Of a DNA stretch of 64,000 nucleotides, positions 50,085-63,760 are shown in pieces. The notes beneath the pieces were generated by a model that saw only the letters and a list, made by a program, of their open reading frames with translations, was not told where the DNA came from and ran no database searches. A program made the position numbers and the translations under genes. Every line of letters begins with the position of its first letter. The stretch's first letter is position 1. Origin of the DNA: Paeniglutamicibacter sp. Y32M11 (GTDB lineage: Bacteria > Actinomycetota > Actinomycetes > Actinomycetales > Micrococcaceae); assembly GCF_019285735.1 (NCBI RefSeq), contig NZ_CP079107.1, positions 1,302,001-1,366,000 on the forward strand. The letters are read 5' to 3'.

Positions 50085-50212
50085 GGGTTCTGTCGGCTCA
50101 CGCCGACAGAACCCGACCCCTTTTTGCGTTAACCAGCCGAACTGAACACGAAGTGTAAGTTGAAGTTTTGATTACATACATAAACGCTGAAACTGTAAGT
50201 ATAGTGAAAGGC

Positions 50213-51430
50213 ATGCTTACACCTTCTCTCAGCGTGCCGGCCGTTACATATGCGACGCAACACTGGATGGCCGAACAAGACGGAATGAGCTCGCGTGCAC
50301 AGTTGGCTCGAGGTTCCGGTGAATATAAGTCGGCCGTCCCGACTAAAATAGCGGCGTTGGATTTCAGCGTCCTGAATAGTGCAGCCGCCGACATCGAAGA
50401 CGCCGTCACCGCGTTGATCCGCTTTGATGAACATGCTCGCGGCCGGCTTGGCTTCTCATCTCCGACACTAGGTCCAATGTCCTCGATTCTGCTGCGCACG
50501 GAATCGACCTCTTCGTCACAGATTGAGAACCTGACTGTTGGCGCGAGGCAATTAGCCTTGGCTGAACTGAACCAGTCATCTTCTGCGAATGCGATCTCTG
50601 TTTCCGCAAATGTCCTGGCCATGGAAGCCGCACTCGAACTTTCGGATCGTGTGGATAGGACTGCGATTCTGACGATGCACGAGAAATTGCTGTCTGGACA
50701 ACCCGGGTGGGAACACCACGCCGGCAAATTCAGGCAGCAACTTGTCTGGGTAGGTTCCTCCGGGCTGAGTCCTCGCGGTGCTTCTTTCGTTGCACCCCAG
50801 CATGACCTCATTGACGAATTCATCGCGGACCTTGTTCAATTTATGGGCCGTGACGATCTGCCCGTCCTTGTCCAGATAGCTATTGCACATGCCCAGTTCG
50901 AAACGATTCACCCGTTTGTGGATGGCAACGGACGAACTGGACGTGCACTTGTACATGCCTTGCTTCGTGGAAAGGGCATCGTTAGATCCACCACCGCGCC
51001 TGTATCTGCTGGCCTTCTGAGAAATACCGAATCCTACTTTGCGTCACTGACGGCGTATCAAAACGGCGATGCCCTTCCCATCGTTGAGCAGTTCGGAAAC
51101 GCTGCGCGTTTTGCCGCATCTTCTGGCACCCAACTCATAGATCGCCTGGGCGCGGAGCTAGATCATTCAAGCGAAATGTTGGAGGGGCTGCGACCCCAAG
51201 CAATGGCGTGGAAACTGCTTCCTCATTTGATTTCACATCCAGTGATGAACAACGAACTCGTGGCCAGTTTGTTGGCTACTTCGCAGACCAGTGCGTTACG
51301 AGCTTTGCAGCAGTTGTCTTCCGTCGGGGTAGTGAGCGAACGTTCGGGCCTTAAGCGAAATCGAATTTGGCAACACGATGGAATCCTCTCGGTCCTGGAC
51401 GACTACGCAGTGAGTCTGCTGCGAAAGTAG
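50213..51430 (+). CDS. Fic-domain protein, class II (self-inhibited), with C-terminal winged helix
   Basis: Fic enzymes transfer AMP or other nucleotide parts to target proteins. The 405 aa show the inhibitory helix SSQIEN (101-106; S-x-x-x-E-N with Glu105) before the Fic core. The catalytic motif HPFVDGNGRTGR has His233 and Arg241, and the C-terminal winged helix resembles bacterial Fic/DOC proteins of the SoFic type. All active residues are present, so it should be a competent AMPylase kept off by its own helix. TATAGT ends 7 bases before the ATG at 50213. It sits alone between IS and rRNA operon B; its target is unknown. Confidence 0.9.
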   Translation: MLTPSLSVPAVTYATQHWMAEQDGMSSRAQLARGSGEYKSAVPTKIAALDFSVLNSAAADIEDAVTALIRFDEHARGRLGFSSPTLGPMSSILLRTESTSSSQIENLTVGARQLALAELNQSSSANAISVSANVLAMEAALELSDRVDRTAILTMHEKLLSGQPGWEHHAGKFRQQLVWVGSSGLSPRGASFVAPQHDLIDEFIADLVQFMGRDDLPVLVQIAIAHAQFETIHPFVDGNGRTGRALVHALLRGKGIVRSTTAPVSAGLLRNTESYFASLTAYQNGDALPIVEQFGNAARFAASSGTQLIDRLGAELDHSSEMLEGLRPQAMAWKLLPHLISHPVMNNELVASLLATSQTSALRALQQLSSVGVVSERSGLKRNRIWQHDGILSVLDDYAVSLLRK

Positions 51431-51702
51431 CACCTTCCAACTAGCTGATTTTTCGGGTTCGAGAGCTGAAGCTCGACTGCTGCCGGAAGAGTTCAACCAG
51501 GCCATGGTGAACCAGCAGATGCATCTAGACGTTTTTGAACTTGGTTCGTGTAGTTGAGTGGAAGAATCTGTTTGAGCGCAGCGGGTATGTGGCAGTGTCG
51601 CGGGGGTCACGGTGATGTTTTTTGGTGTTTTAGTCGAGCTGGGGCGTGTGGGGACTGGTTTTGGGCTGGTTTGGCGGGGTTTTTGGTGGGGAGAGGGCTG
51701 AT
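51431..51702. other. intergenic DNA after the Fic gene
   Basis: These 272 bases hold no supported gene or strong hairpin. The sequence becomes T/G-rich towards the rRNA promoter region. Confidence 0.6.
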
Positions 51703-52174
51703 TTCCTCTTCGGGTGTTTTGTGTGTATAGTTCTTTGAGTTGCCGGGATGAGGACAGCGGAAGTTTTCGCTGAGGATCTCCTGGTTGACCATCTTCCTTT
51801 CCTTAGATATCTGATCATTATGGTCGGCGTTTTTGAATGCCTTCGATTTTTGTCTGGTTCTGGGTGCTGGAGAGCGAGTATCACCTTGATGGTGGATTTG
51901 TTCTTCGACACGCGGTGGGGTAAGGTAGACAAGTTGCTCCAGAACGAAGCGGCCGGAACATTGTTTTCTGGTTGTGGTGTTGGAAGTGTCTGTTGTTTGA
52001 GAACTCAATAGTGTGCCAAGTTTGTTGATACCAATTTATTTATTTTATTGGTGAATGGCTTCAAGGTTTGCACCCCCCGGTGTGGATGCTTGAGGCAATT
52101 TGCCAGGATGTTTTTACTTGGTGCAACCCGGTCGACTTTTTCCAGTTGGCGTGTTGGTTGTGTCTGTATATTTT
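51703..52174 (+). promoter_or_regulatory. promoter and leader region of rRNA operon B
   Basis: Same elements as ahead of operon A: P1 TTCCTC (51703-51708), 17 bases, TATAGT (51726-51731); P2 TTGTTC (51898-51903), 17 bases, TAAGGT (51921-51926). The shared leader gttgtttgagaactcaatag lies at 51992-52011. The stretch between P1 and P2 and the part just after P2 differ from operon A, which points to conserved function of the matching blocks. Confidence 0.65.
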
Positions 52175-57427
<5,253 letters not shown>

Positions 57428-57604
57428 CAAACACCACGCATCAACTTTGGTTGGTGTTGGCAAGAAACGCTGCGTCCACTATACGGTCCCGAAACAACAA
57501 ACCCATTTGTTTTTCGCGGATACAACAACATACAACCACTATTGTGGTCGTAACCCATAGATTCACCATGCTCTACCCTTTGTGGTTAGAGCAGTGGTAC
57601 TAGA

Positions 57605-57723
57605 GTTACGGCGGTCATAGCGTGGGGGAAACGCCCGGTCCCATACCGAACCCGGAAGCTAAGACCCACTGCGCCGATGGTACTGCACTCGGGAGGGTGT
57701 GGGAGAGTAGGTCACCGCCGGAC
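57605..57723 (+). rRNA. rrf: 5S ribosomal RNA (operon B)
   Basis: Identical to the operon A copy in the bases compared; helix I ttacggcggt / accgccgg and the central ccataccgaacccggaagct are intact. Confidence 0.95.
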
Positions 57724-57735
57724 AATATTTTGTTC

Positions 57736-57774
57736 CGAAACCCTCAAACACTGACGTGTTTGGGGGTTTCGATG
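57736..57774 (+). terminator. terminator of rRNA operon B
   Basis: Same 16-bp stem as after operon A (cgaaaccctcaaacac / gtgtttgggggtttcg). Confidence 0.85.
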
Positions 57775-58050
57775 TTTAACACCCACCTGCCATTTGGTGG
57801 GGTCGGCCACTGAAATAGCCAGGAAGTTTTTCCATCTGCTACATCCAATGCCGTAGTATTGGTCAGTTGCGTTGCGCACTATTGGCACAATTCACTAAGC
57901 CGACTGGGTACCCTCGACTAAGATAGATGAAGGTGTCGAGTGCCCTATGAGGGCAACAAGATTTTAGTGTGGGCTTCCGTGAGATGCGGTGGTCCACTAG
58001 TTTATGCGTGGGGTCCAAAACTGAAGACCCTTTTGAGAGGAACACATCTA

Positions 58051-60627
58051 GTGTCATACGAAAACAAGGGCTTCGGGTCAAAGGACAACCGCGACCGTGA
58101 CGGTTCAAAGTCGAGCAACGACGGTGCATTCCGTCGCGGTGGCGACTCCAATCGCGAGGGTGGCTTCAAGCCCCGTGAAGACCGTGGCGGATACCAGGGT
58201 GGCGACCGTCGTGAAGGCGGTTTCAAGCCTCGCGAAGATCGCGGTGGATTCCGTGGCGGCAACGACCGTGGCGGATACCAGGGCGGTGACCGTCGTGAAG
58301 GCGGCTTCAAGCCTCGCGAAGATCGCGGTGGATTCCGTGGCGGCGACGATCGCCGTGAAGGCGGATTCAAGCCCCGTGAAGACCGTGGCGGAGACCGCGG
58401 TGGTTTCAAGCCTCGCGAAGACCGCGGTGGATTCCGTGGCGGCGACGATCGCCGTGAAGGCGGATTCAAGCCCCGTGAAGACCGTGGCGGATACCAGGGT
58501 GGCGACCGTCGTGAAGGCGGATTCAAGCCTCGCGAAGACCGCGGTGGATTCCGTGGCGGCAACGACCGTGGCGGATACCAGGGTGGCGACCGTCGTGAAG
58601 GCGGCTTCAAGCCTCGCGAAGACCGCGGTGGATTCAAGCCCCGCGAAGATCGCGGCGGAGACCGCGGTGGTTTCAAGCCCCGTGAAGATCGCGGTGGATT
58701 CCGTGGCGGCGACGATCGCCGTGAAGGCGGTTTCAAGCCCCGTGAAGATCGCGGTGGTTTCAAGCCTCGCGAAGACCGTGGTGGATTCCGTGGCGGCGAC
58801 GATCGCCGTGAAGGCGGTTTCAAGCCCCGTGAAGACCGTGGTGGTTTCAAGCCTCGCGAAGACCGTGGTGGATTCCGCGGCGGCGACGATCGCCGTGAAG
58901 GCGGCTTCAAGCCCCGTGAAGACCGTGGCGGAGACCGTCGCGAAGGCGGATTCAAGCCTCGCGAAGATCGTGGCGGCTTCAAGCCCCGTGAAGACCGTGG
59001 CGGATTCCGCGGCGGCGACGATCGCCGTGAAGGCGGATTCAAGCCCCGCGAAGACCGTGGCGGAGACCGTCGCGAAGGCGGATTCAAGCCTCGCGAAGAT
59101 CGTGGCGGCTTCAAGCCCCGTGAAGACCGTGGCGGATTCCGCGGCGGCGACGATCGCCGTGAAGGCGGATTCAAGCCTCGCGAAGATCGCGGCGGAGACC
59201 GCGGTGGTTTCAAGCCTCGTGAAGATCGCGGTGGATTCCGTGGCGGCGACGATCGCCGTGAAGGTGGATTCAAGCCTCGCGAAGACCGCGGCGGAGAACG
59301 CGGCGGCTTCAAGCCCCGTGAAGATCGCGGTGGCTTCAAGCCTCGCGAAGACCGTGGCGGAGACCGTCGCGAAGGCGGATTCAAGCCTCGCGAAGATCGC
59401 GGCGGAGAACGCGGCGGAGAACGCGGCGGCTTCAAGCCCCGTGAAGATCGCGGTGGCTTCAAGCCTCGCGAAGACCGTGGCGGAGACCGTCGCGAAGGCG
59501 GATTCAAGCCTCGCGAAGATCGCGGCGGAGAACGCGGCGGAGAACGCGGCGGCTTCAAGCCCCGTGAAGATCGCGGTGGATTCAAGCCCCGCGGAGAATC
59601 CAGCACCGCTGATCTCGAAGCTATGCGTGGCGACGAAGCATCGCGCCGTGCGCACAACCCTTCGGACCTGCGCAGCTCGAATAGCCCGGAACGCGGACGC
59701 TCACCGGAAATTGATGACGATGTAACCGGCAAGGAACTGGACCGCATTACCCGCGCGGAACTGCGTTACCTTGACGACGTCAACAACGAATGGGTCTCCA
59801 AGCACCTGGTCATGGCCGGCCGCTTGATCGCTATCGATCCGCAGTTGGCGTACGAGCACTGCATCGCAGCTTCCCGTCGTGGCGGCCGCGTTGCAGTTGT
59901 CCGAGAAGCCGTTGGTCTGGCTGCATACGCTGCCGGTGATTTCGCCGAAGCACTGCGCGAATTCCGTACCCACCGTCGCATCAGCGGCAACAACCTGCAC
60001 CTGCCCCTGATTGCCGATTCCGAACGTGGAATTGGTCGTCCGGAAAAGGCACTGGAAATTGCCCACAGCGATGTCATCGAGACACTGGATACCAACGGCA
60101 AGGTCGAAATGGCCATGGTTGCTTCCGGCGCCCAGAACGACTTGGGTAACCTCGACGCAGCCTTGGCCGAACTCGAGATCCCGCAGCTGGATATGAACCG
60201 CGCGTTCAGCTACAGCCCGCGTCTCTTCTCGGCTTACGCCGATGCACTTGAGAACTTGGGTCGCAACGATGAAGCAGCAACCTGGCGCAAGCAGATCTCC
60301 GTAGCCGAGGAAGCTCTTGGCACCGGCGAATTTGCCGAGCCGGAGATCGTTGACCTCGGTGAAGACGATGAAAGCGATGCCCGCCGTCCGCGTGCCCGTG
60401 ATCTCGTTGAGTCTGAGACTCCTTCCTCGGAAGAGGGCGAAGCAACGTCGGAAGACGCTCCTGAAGAGGGCATCGCTGACGAAGACGCCGTCGAAGAGGT
60501 TGAAGCATCGGTCTTGACCGAGGCAACCGAGGAATCCAACCCGGAGCTCGACGACGAAGTTTCGGCAGTATCGGATGACCAGGGCGCTTCCCCGGCCATC
60601 GATCAGGACGAAAACGACGAAAAGTAG
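58051..60627 (+). CDS. Arg/Gly-rich repeat protein with TPR-like C-terminal domain (Rv1691-type position)
   Basis: An 858-aa protein of unknown biochemical role. Residues 1-36 are polar; about 37-517 are made of some 30 copies of FKPREDRGG joined by FRGGDDRRE, YQGGDRRE, GGDR or GGER spacers. This is a highly charged RGG-type disordered region likely to bind RNA. Residues about 556-756 are helical and TPR-like (YEHCIAASRRGGRVAVVREAVGLAAYAAGDFAEALREFRTHRR, DALENLGRNDEAATWRKQI). The last 100 are very acidic. The GTG at 58051 with agagga upstream is preferred; the open frame reaches 57940. The gene position matches Rv1691, a TPR protein between tyrS and the HAD gene, so the TPR part is the conserved core and the repeats a lineage addition (inference). 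Confidence 0.85.
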   Translation: MSYENKGFGSKDNRDRDGSKSSNDGAFRRGGDSNREGGFKPREDRGGYQGGDRREGGFKPREDRGGFRGGNDRGGYQGGDRREGGFKPREDRGGFRGGDDRREGGFKPREDRGGDRGGFKPREDRGGFRGGDDRREGGFKPREDRGGYQGGDRREGGFKPREDRGGFRGGNDRGGYQGGDRREGGFKPREDRGGFKPREDRGGDRGGFKPREDRGGFRGGDDRREGGFKPREDRGGFKPREDRGGFRGGDDRREGGFKPREDRGGFKPREDRGGFRGGDDRREGGFKPREDRGGDRREGGFKPREDRGGFKPREDRGGFRGGDDRREGGFKPREDRGGDRREGGFKPREDRGGFKPREDRGGFRGGDDRREGGFKPREDRGGDRGGFKPREDRGGFRGGDDRREGGFKPREDRGGERGGFKPREDRGGFKPREDRGGDRREGGFKPREDRGGERGGERGGFKPREDRGGFKPREDRGGDRREGGFKPREDRGGERGGERGGFKPREDRGGFKPRGESSTADLEAMRGDEASRRAHNPSDLRSSNSPERGRSPEIDDDVTGKELDRITRAELRYLDDVNNEWVSKHLVMAGRLIAIDPQLAYEHCIAASRRGGRVAVVREAVGLAAYAAGDFAEALREFRTHRRISGNNLHLPLIADSERGIGRPEKALEIAHSDVIETLDTNGKVEMAMVASGAQNDLGNLDAALAELEIPQLDMNRAFSYSPRLFSAYADALENLGRNDEAATWRKQISVAEEALGTGEFAEPEIVDLGEDDESDARRPRARDLVESETPSSEEGEATSEDAPEEGIADEDAVEEVEASVLTEATEESNPELDDEVSAVSDDQGASPAIDQDENDEK
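58155..59600 (+). repeat. coding tandem repeat (about 30 FKPRED units, 1.4 kb)
   Basis: A 27-base core encoding GGFKPREDR recurs in simple form and in larger blocks of 45, 60 and 84 bases. Codon choice varies between copies (ccc/cct for Pro, cgt/cgc for Arg, gat/gac for Asp), so repeats are not all recent, but a block near 59320-59560 is repeated almost exactly. Confidence 0.92.
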
Positions 60628-60642
60628 GAATTCGAATAATCC

Positions 60643-61635
60643 ATGCTGATTTCAGGTTTTGACGCACTGCTTTCCGATCTTGACGGCGTCGTATATGCAG
60701 GCAACGGAGCAATCCCCAAGGCTATAGATGCCTTGAAGCGGTTGGACGAAAACTCCGTTGCCCTGGCATACATTACAAACAACGCCTCACGATCTCCGGG
60801 AGCGGTTGCTCAACACCTGATTCAGCTAGGCGCACCCGCGTCTGCCGAGCAAGTTTTTGGCTCGGCAGACGCGGGAGCCGAACTCCTCGCACAAAAACTG
60901 CCACATGGCTCCAGAGTCCTTGTGGTGGGCAGTTCTTACCTGCGCGACTGCGTCAGTTCCTTCGGAATGCAAATAGTCGCCAGCCACCTCGATAAGCCCG
61001 TGGGCGTCATCCAGGGATTTGATCCCTCGATCGGTTGGCAAGATCTAGCCGAAGCCGCCTACGCAATCCATGGTGGCGCCATCTGGATCGCCACCAACAC
61101 CGATCGGACTATCCCGCGCGCCGAAGGCATTGCCCCGGGCAACGGTTCGCTGGTTGAGGCCGTCAGCGCCGCGACCAACACCGAACCGTTGGTCGCCGGA
61201 AAGCCTGAACCGCTGCTCTTCCGCCGCGCGGCCGAGACCTTTGAAGCCACGCACCCGCTTGTTGTCGGTGACCGATTGGACACGGACATCCTCGGCGGTA
61301 ACAAGGCCGGATACAGCACCGTGTTGGTCCTGACCGGGGTAGATTCCGTCCACAGTGCTCTGGCAGCACGCTCAGCGGAGCGCCCCGATTACATCATCAA
61401 CGACCTCTCGGGTCTCTATGAGACGTACCCGATCATCGAAGTCACCGGTTTCGGGATCCGTTGTGGCTCGGCCCTCGCCTCGGTCAAAGACGGAACTATC
61501 ACCATTGTCGGTGATGAGTCAGACCTCGACGCGTGGCGCGCAGCGTGCTCGGCATGGTGGTTGGCCCACCCGCATCAGGACACCGCCGTGCAACCCACCG
61601 TGGTCTTCTCACAAACTGTCCTCACCACGCCGTAG
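60643..61635 (+). CDS. HAD-IIA family phosphatase (NagD/PGP-like)
   Basis: Haloacid-dehalogenase phosphatase, 330 aa. Motif I is LLSDLDGVVYAGNGAIPKA with the Asp nucleophile and acid/base Asp. The C2-type cap follows (motif II near YITNNASRSPG). Motifs III and IV are seen as VAGKPEPLLF and VVGDRLDTDILGGNKAGYSTVLVLTGVD. Likely a phosphoglycolate or nucleotide phosphatase; substrate not fixed by sequence. It begins 15 bases after the repeat-protein gene, as Rv1692 follows Rv1691. Confidence 0.92.
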   Translation: MLISGFDALLSDLDGVVYAGNGAIPKAIDALKRLDENSVALAYITNNASRSPGAVAQHLIQLGAPASAEQVFGSADAGAELLAQKLPHGSRVLVVGSSYLRDCVSSFGMQIVASHLDKPVGVIQGFDPSIGWQDLAEAAYAIHGGAIWIATNTDRTIPRAEGIAPGNGSLVEAVSAATNTEPLVAGKPEPLLFRRAAETFEATHPLVVGDRLDTDILGGNKAGYSTVLVLTGVDSVHSALAARSAERPDYIINDLSGLYETYPIIEVTGFGIRCGSALASVKDGTITIVGDESDLDAWRAACSAWWLAHPHQDTAVQPTVVFSQTVLTTP

Positions 61636-61645
61636 GCTCAAAGTG

Positions 61646-61867
61646 ATGATGAGTAAGCGCCCCAATACACTTCCCAGCAATGTACCGGCCGGTCCGGTAC
61701 CCGGCCCGCGTCCCGCGGCGCCGCTGAACCCGCAGGCCCCAAGCACCGACCTTGATGTCTTGGAAACCCTCGCCGAACGACCCGTTAGCGAACATCTGGC
61801 CGTTTTCGAGGAGCTGCAGGCGTCCCTGACAGCTGATCTTGACTCCACTTCAAAGGACCGCCCGTGA
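61646..61867 (+). CDS. small conserved protein between HAD phosphatase and tlyA (Rv1693-like position)
   Basis: A 73-aa protein, MMSKRPNTLPSNVPAG..., with a Pro-rich first half and a helical second half (LDVLETLAERPVSEHLAVFEELQASLTADL). It starts 10 bases after the HAD stop and overlaps the tlyA GTG by four bases. Rv1693 occupies the same place in M. tuberculosis, which supports it as a real gene. The frame is open further upstream inside the HAD gene, but that part is a shadow. Function unknown. Confidence 0.8.
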   Translation: MMSKRPNTLPSNVPAGPVPGPRPAAPLNPQAPSTDLDVLETLAERPVSEHLAVFEELQASLTADLDSTSKDRP

Positions 61868-62670
61868 GCCGCCTTGACCAGGAGTTGGTCACCCGCTCCC
61901 TCGCCCGTTCTCGCACCGACGCGGCCCGCCTCATCGCGGAACAGCGCGTCATCCTAAACGGCTCCGTGGCCGCCAAGGCCGCAAAGACCGTCAACGAGAC
62001 CTCAAAGATTTCCGTGAAACCTACGGACACCGAGGAATTCGTCAGCCGTGCCGGGCACAAGCTGGCCGGCGCCCTAGTGGCGTTCTCGCAGATCGAGGTC
62101 GAGGGCAAACGCTGCCTCGACGCTGGCGCCTCAACCGGTGGATTCACCGACGTGCTCCTCCGCCGCGGCGCAGACCACGTTGAGGCAGTAGACGTGGGAC
62201 ACGGGCAACTTGTCGCCGAACTACGCGCCGATGCCCGAGTGCATGTCCATGAGGGCATGAATGTTCGCTACCTCAAGGCCGAGGACATTGGGGGACAGGT
62301 AGCCCTCGTCGTGGCGGATCTATCCTTCATCTCCCTGACCATGGTCATGAACGCACTGGCCAACGCCACCGAGCCCAACGGCGATCTGGTGCTCATGGTC
62401 AAACCCCAATTTGAGATCGGCCGCGAGCAACTCGGACGCACCGGTGTGGTCTCCGGCGCCTTCCAACGGCGCAAGGCCGTCGACATTGTGATTACCTCCG
62501 CAGTCGGTGCCGGCCTCAGTGTGCGCGGCTTGGCCCGGAGCCCACTGGCCGGACAAGACGGCAATGTGGAATTCTTCCTCTGGCTGCGCCGAACCACGGA
62601 TCCAAAAACTCAGGCTTCCCCACAATCCCGCGTCGGGACAGCTGCCTGGCCGGACGTTGACTATTCTTAG
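61864..62670 (+). CDS. tlyA: TlyA family rRNA 2'-O-methyltransferase / hemolysin-like protein
   Basis: 268-aa enzyme that in mycobacteria methylates 2'-OH groups in 16S and 23S rRNA (C1409, C1920), the modification needed for capreomycin sensitivity. An N-terminal S4 domain (RLDQELVTRSLARSRTDAARLIAEQRVILNG) is followed by the conserved VSRAGHKLAGAL. The FtsJ-like methyltransferase has its SAM loop in CLDAGASTGGFTDVLLRRGA and VEAVDVGHGQL, with the catalytic Lys near MVKPQFE. The GTG start overlaps the preceding stop (gtga). Confidence 0.95.
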   Translation: MSRLDQELVTRSLARSRTDAARLIAEQRVILNGSVAAKAAKTVNETSKISVKPTDTEEFVSRAGHKLAGALVAFSQIEVEGKRCLDAGASTGGFTDVLLRRGADHVEAVDVGHGQLVAELRADARVHVHEGMNVRYLKAEDIGGQVALVVADLSFISLTMVMNALANATEPNGDLVLMVKPQFEIGREQLGRTGVVSGAFQRRKAVDIVITSAVGAGLSVRGLARSPLAGQDGNVEFFLWLRRTTDPKTQASPQSRVGTAAWPDVDYS

Positions 62671-62725
62671 ACTTGCCGGCATCTGAATCGATGTCCCAAC
62701 CTTCGGTCCGCCGAGGAAGGAAATC

Positions 62726-63760
62726 ATGCGCAGGATCTTGATCCTCACCCATACAGGCCGAACCGATGCCCTTCTCGCTGCCGTGGAAACATGCGCCAAG
62801 TTGCGAGCCGCCGGACTGATCCCGGTCATGCGTCGATTGGAAATGCAAGCGGTCCGCAATATCCCCGAAGGCGAAAATCTCCAAGTTGAAATTCTCGACG
62901 AGGATGTCGCCCTCGAATCGATCGAACTTGGGATGGTGCTAGGAGGGGACGGAAGCGTGCTGCGCGCAGCCGAACTCGTTCGGGGTGCGGGAGTTCCACT
63001 GCTAGGTGTAAACCTCGGACACGTGGGATTCCTGGCCGAAAGCGAACGCACGGCGTTGGAAGAAACCGTCCAATGCATCTGTGACCGACTCTTCACCGTC
63101 GAAGAACGTATGACCATTGACGTGCAGGTTTGGCTCGACAACCGCCGCATCGCCCACACCTGGGCGTTAAACGAAGCCGCGATCGAAAAGGCCAACCGCG
63201 AACGCATGATCGAGGTGGTCATGGAGGTCGACGGGCGCCCGCTGAGTACCTTCGGGTGTGATGGGGTGGTCATGGCTACCCCCACCGGATCCACCGCCTA
63301 TGCCTTCTCCGCCGGCGGCCCCGTCGTCTGGCCCGAGGTTGAGGCCCTGGTGATGGTTCCCATCAGCGCGCATGCACTCTTCGCCAAACCATTGGTTGTT
63401 GCTCCCACTTCGTTGCTGGCCATCGAGATCCTCACCCGCACCGATGCTGCAGCGGTGCTGTGGTGCGATGGACGACGAACCATCGAGCTACCGCCCGGTG
63501 CCCGTATCGAAGTGACGCGTTCCGCCACACCAGTACGCCTGGCTCGAGTGAATCAGACACCATTCTCCGAACGCCTGGTCAACAAGTTCGAGCTTCCCAT
63601 TCAGGGTTGGCGCGGACCGGTTGAGCCGCGCGAGCGGGAAACCGCCACCACCGCGTTGCCGGTGATCACCCCCTCAATGCAAATAGTTGAACCACGGCAC
63701 CACGACCCCAAAGCGGAGCCGGATTCCCTTGCTCACAAGGACCACCGGAGGCAGCTATGA
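62726..63760 (+). CDS. nadK: NAD kinase
   Basis: Makes NADP from NAD and ATP or polyphosphate. The GGDGS motif is in MVLGGDGSVLRAAELVRG, the following GVNLGHVGFLAES is typical, and the second conserved region is FGCDGVVMATPTGSTAYAFSAGGPVVWPEV. At 344 aa it carries a C-terminal extension of about 40 residues beyond the core. gaggaagg lies just before the ATG at 62726. Its stop overlaps the recN start, and the order tlyA-nadK-recN is conserved in actinobacteria. Confidence 0.96.
   Translation: MRRILILTHTGRTDALLAAVETCAKLRAAGLIPVMRRLEMQAVRNIPEGENLQVEILDEDVALESIELGMVLGGDGSVLRAAELVRGAGVPLLGVNLGHVGFLAESERTALEETVQCICDRLFTVEERMTIDVQVWLDNRRIAHTWALNEAAIEKANRERMIEVVMEVDGRPLSTFGCDGVVMATPTGSTAYAFSAGGPVVWPEVEALVMVPISAHALFAKPLVVAPTSLLAIEILTRTDAAAVLWCDGRRTIELPPGARIEVTRSATPVRLARVNQTPFSERLVNKFELPIQGWRGPVEPRERETATTALPVITPSMQIVEPRHHDPKAEPDSLAHKDHRRQL

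Larger units (their letters stand above)
48746..50125 (+). terminator. terminator hairpin split by an insertion sequence
   Basis: The left piece ggggtcgggttctg (48746-48759) and right piece tcggc (50093-50097), joined by removing the IS and one target copy, give a 19-base arm. That arm is the exact complement of 50102-50120, with a 4-base loop (50098-50101) and five T at 50121-50125. The duplicated target still lets a 13-bp hairpin form at 50085-50114, but six bases now separate it from the T run. Confidence 0.85.

Noticed and set aside
48760-51430. IS plus Fic gene as a defence island or composite transposon
   Set aside because: Only one IS copy with its own target duplication is present, and the Fic gene lies outside it; no other defence genes are adjacent.
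51431-51702. Gene remnant between Fic and rRNA operon B
   Set aside because: Translations show no family-like segment and no start site; left as intergenic DNA.
58155-59600. Regularly repeated DNA as a possible CRISPR array
   Set aside because: No unique spacers; units are coding, variable in length and all in one reading frame. No cas genes are present.
58002-59747. Long minus- and plus-strand ORFs inside the repeat array (581, 542, 516 codons)
   Set aside because: They arise from the in-frame repeat unit; the translations are monotonous repeats, and only the 58051 frame continues into a normal conserved domain.
61355-61645. Upstream extension of the small Rv1693-like ORF
   Set aside because: This part overlaps the HAD gene in another frame and reads as low-complexity shadow; the gene starts at 61646.
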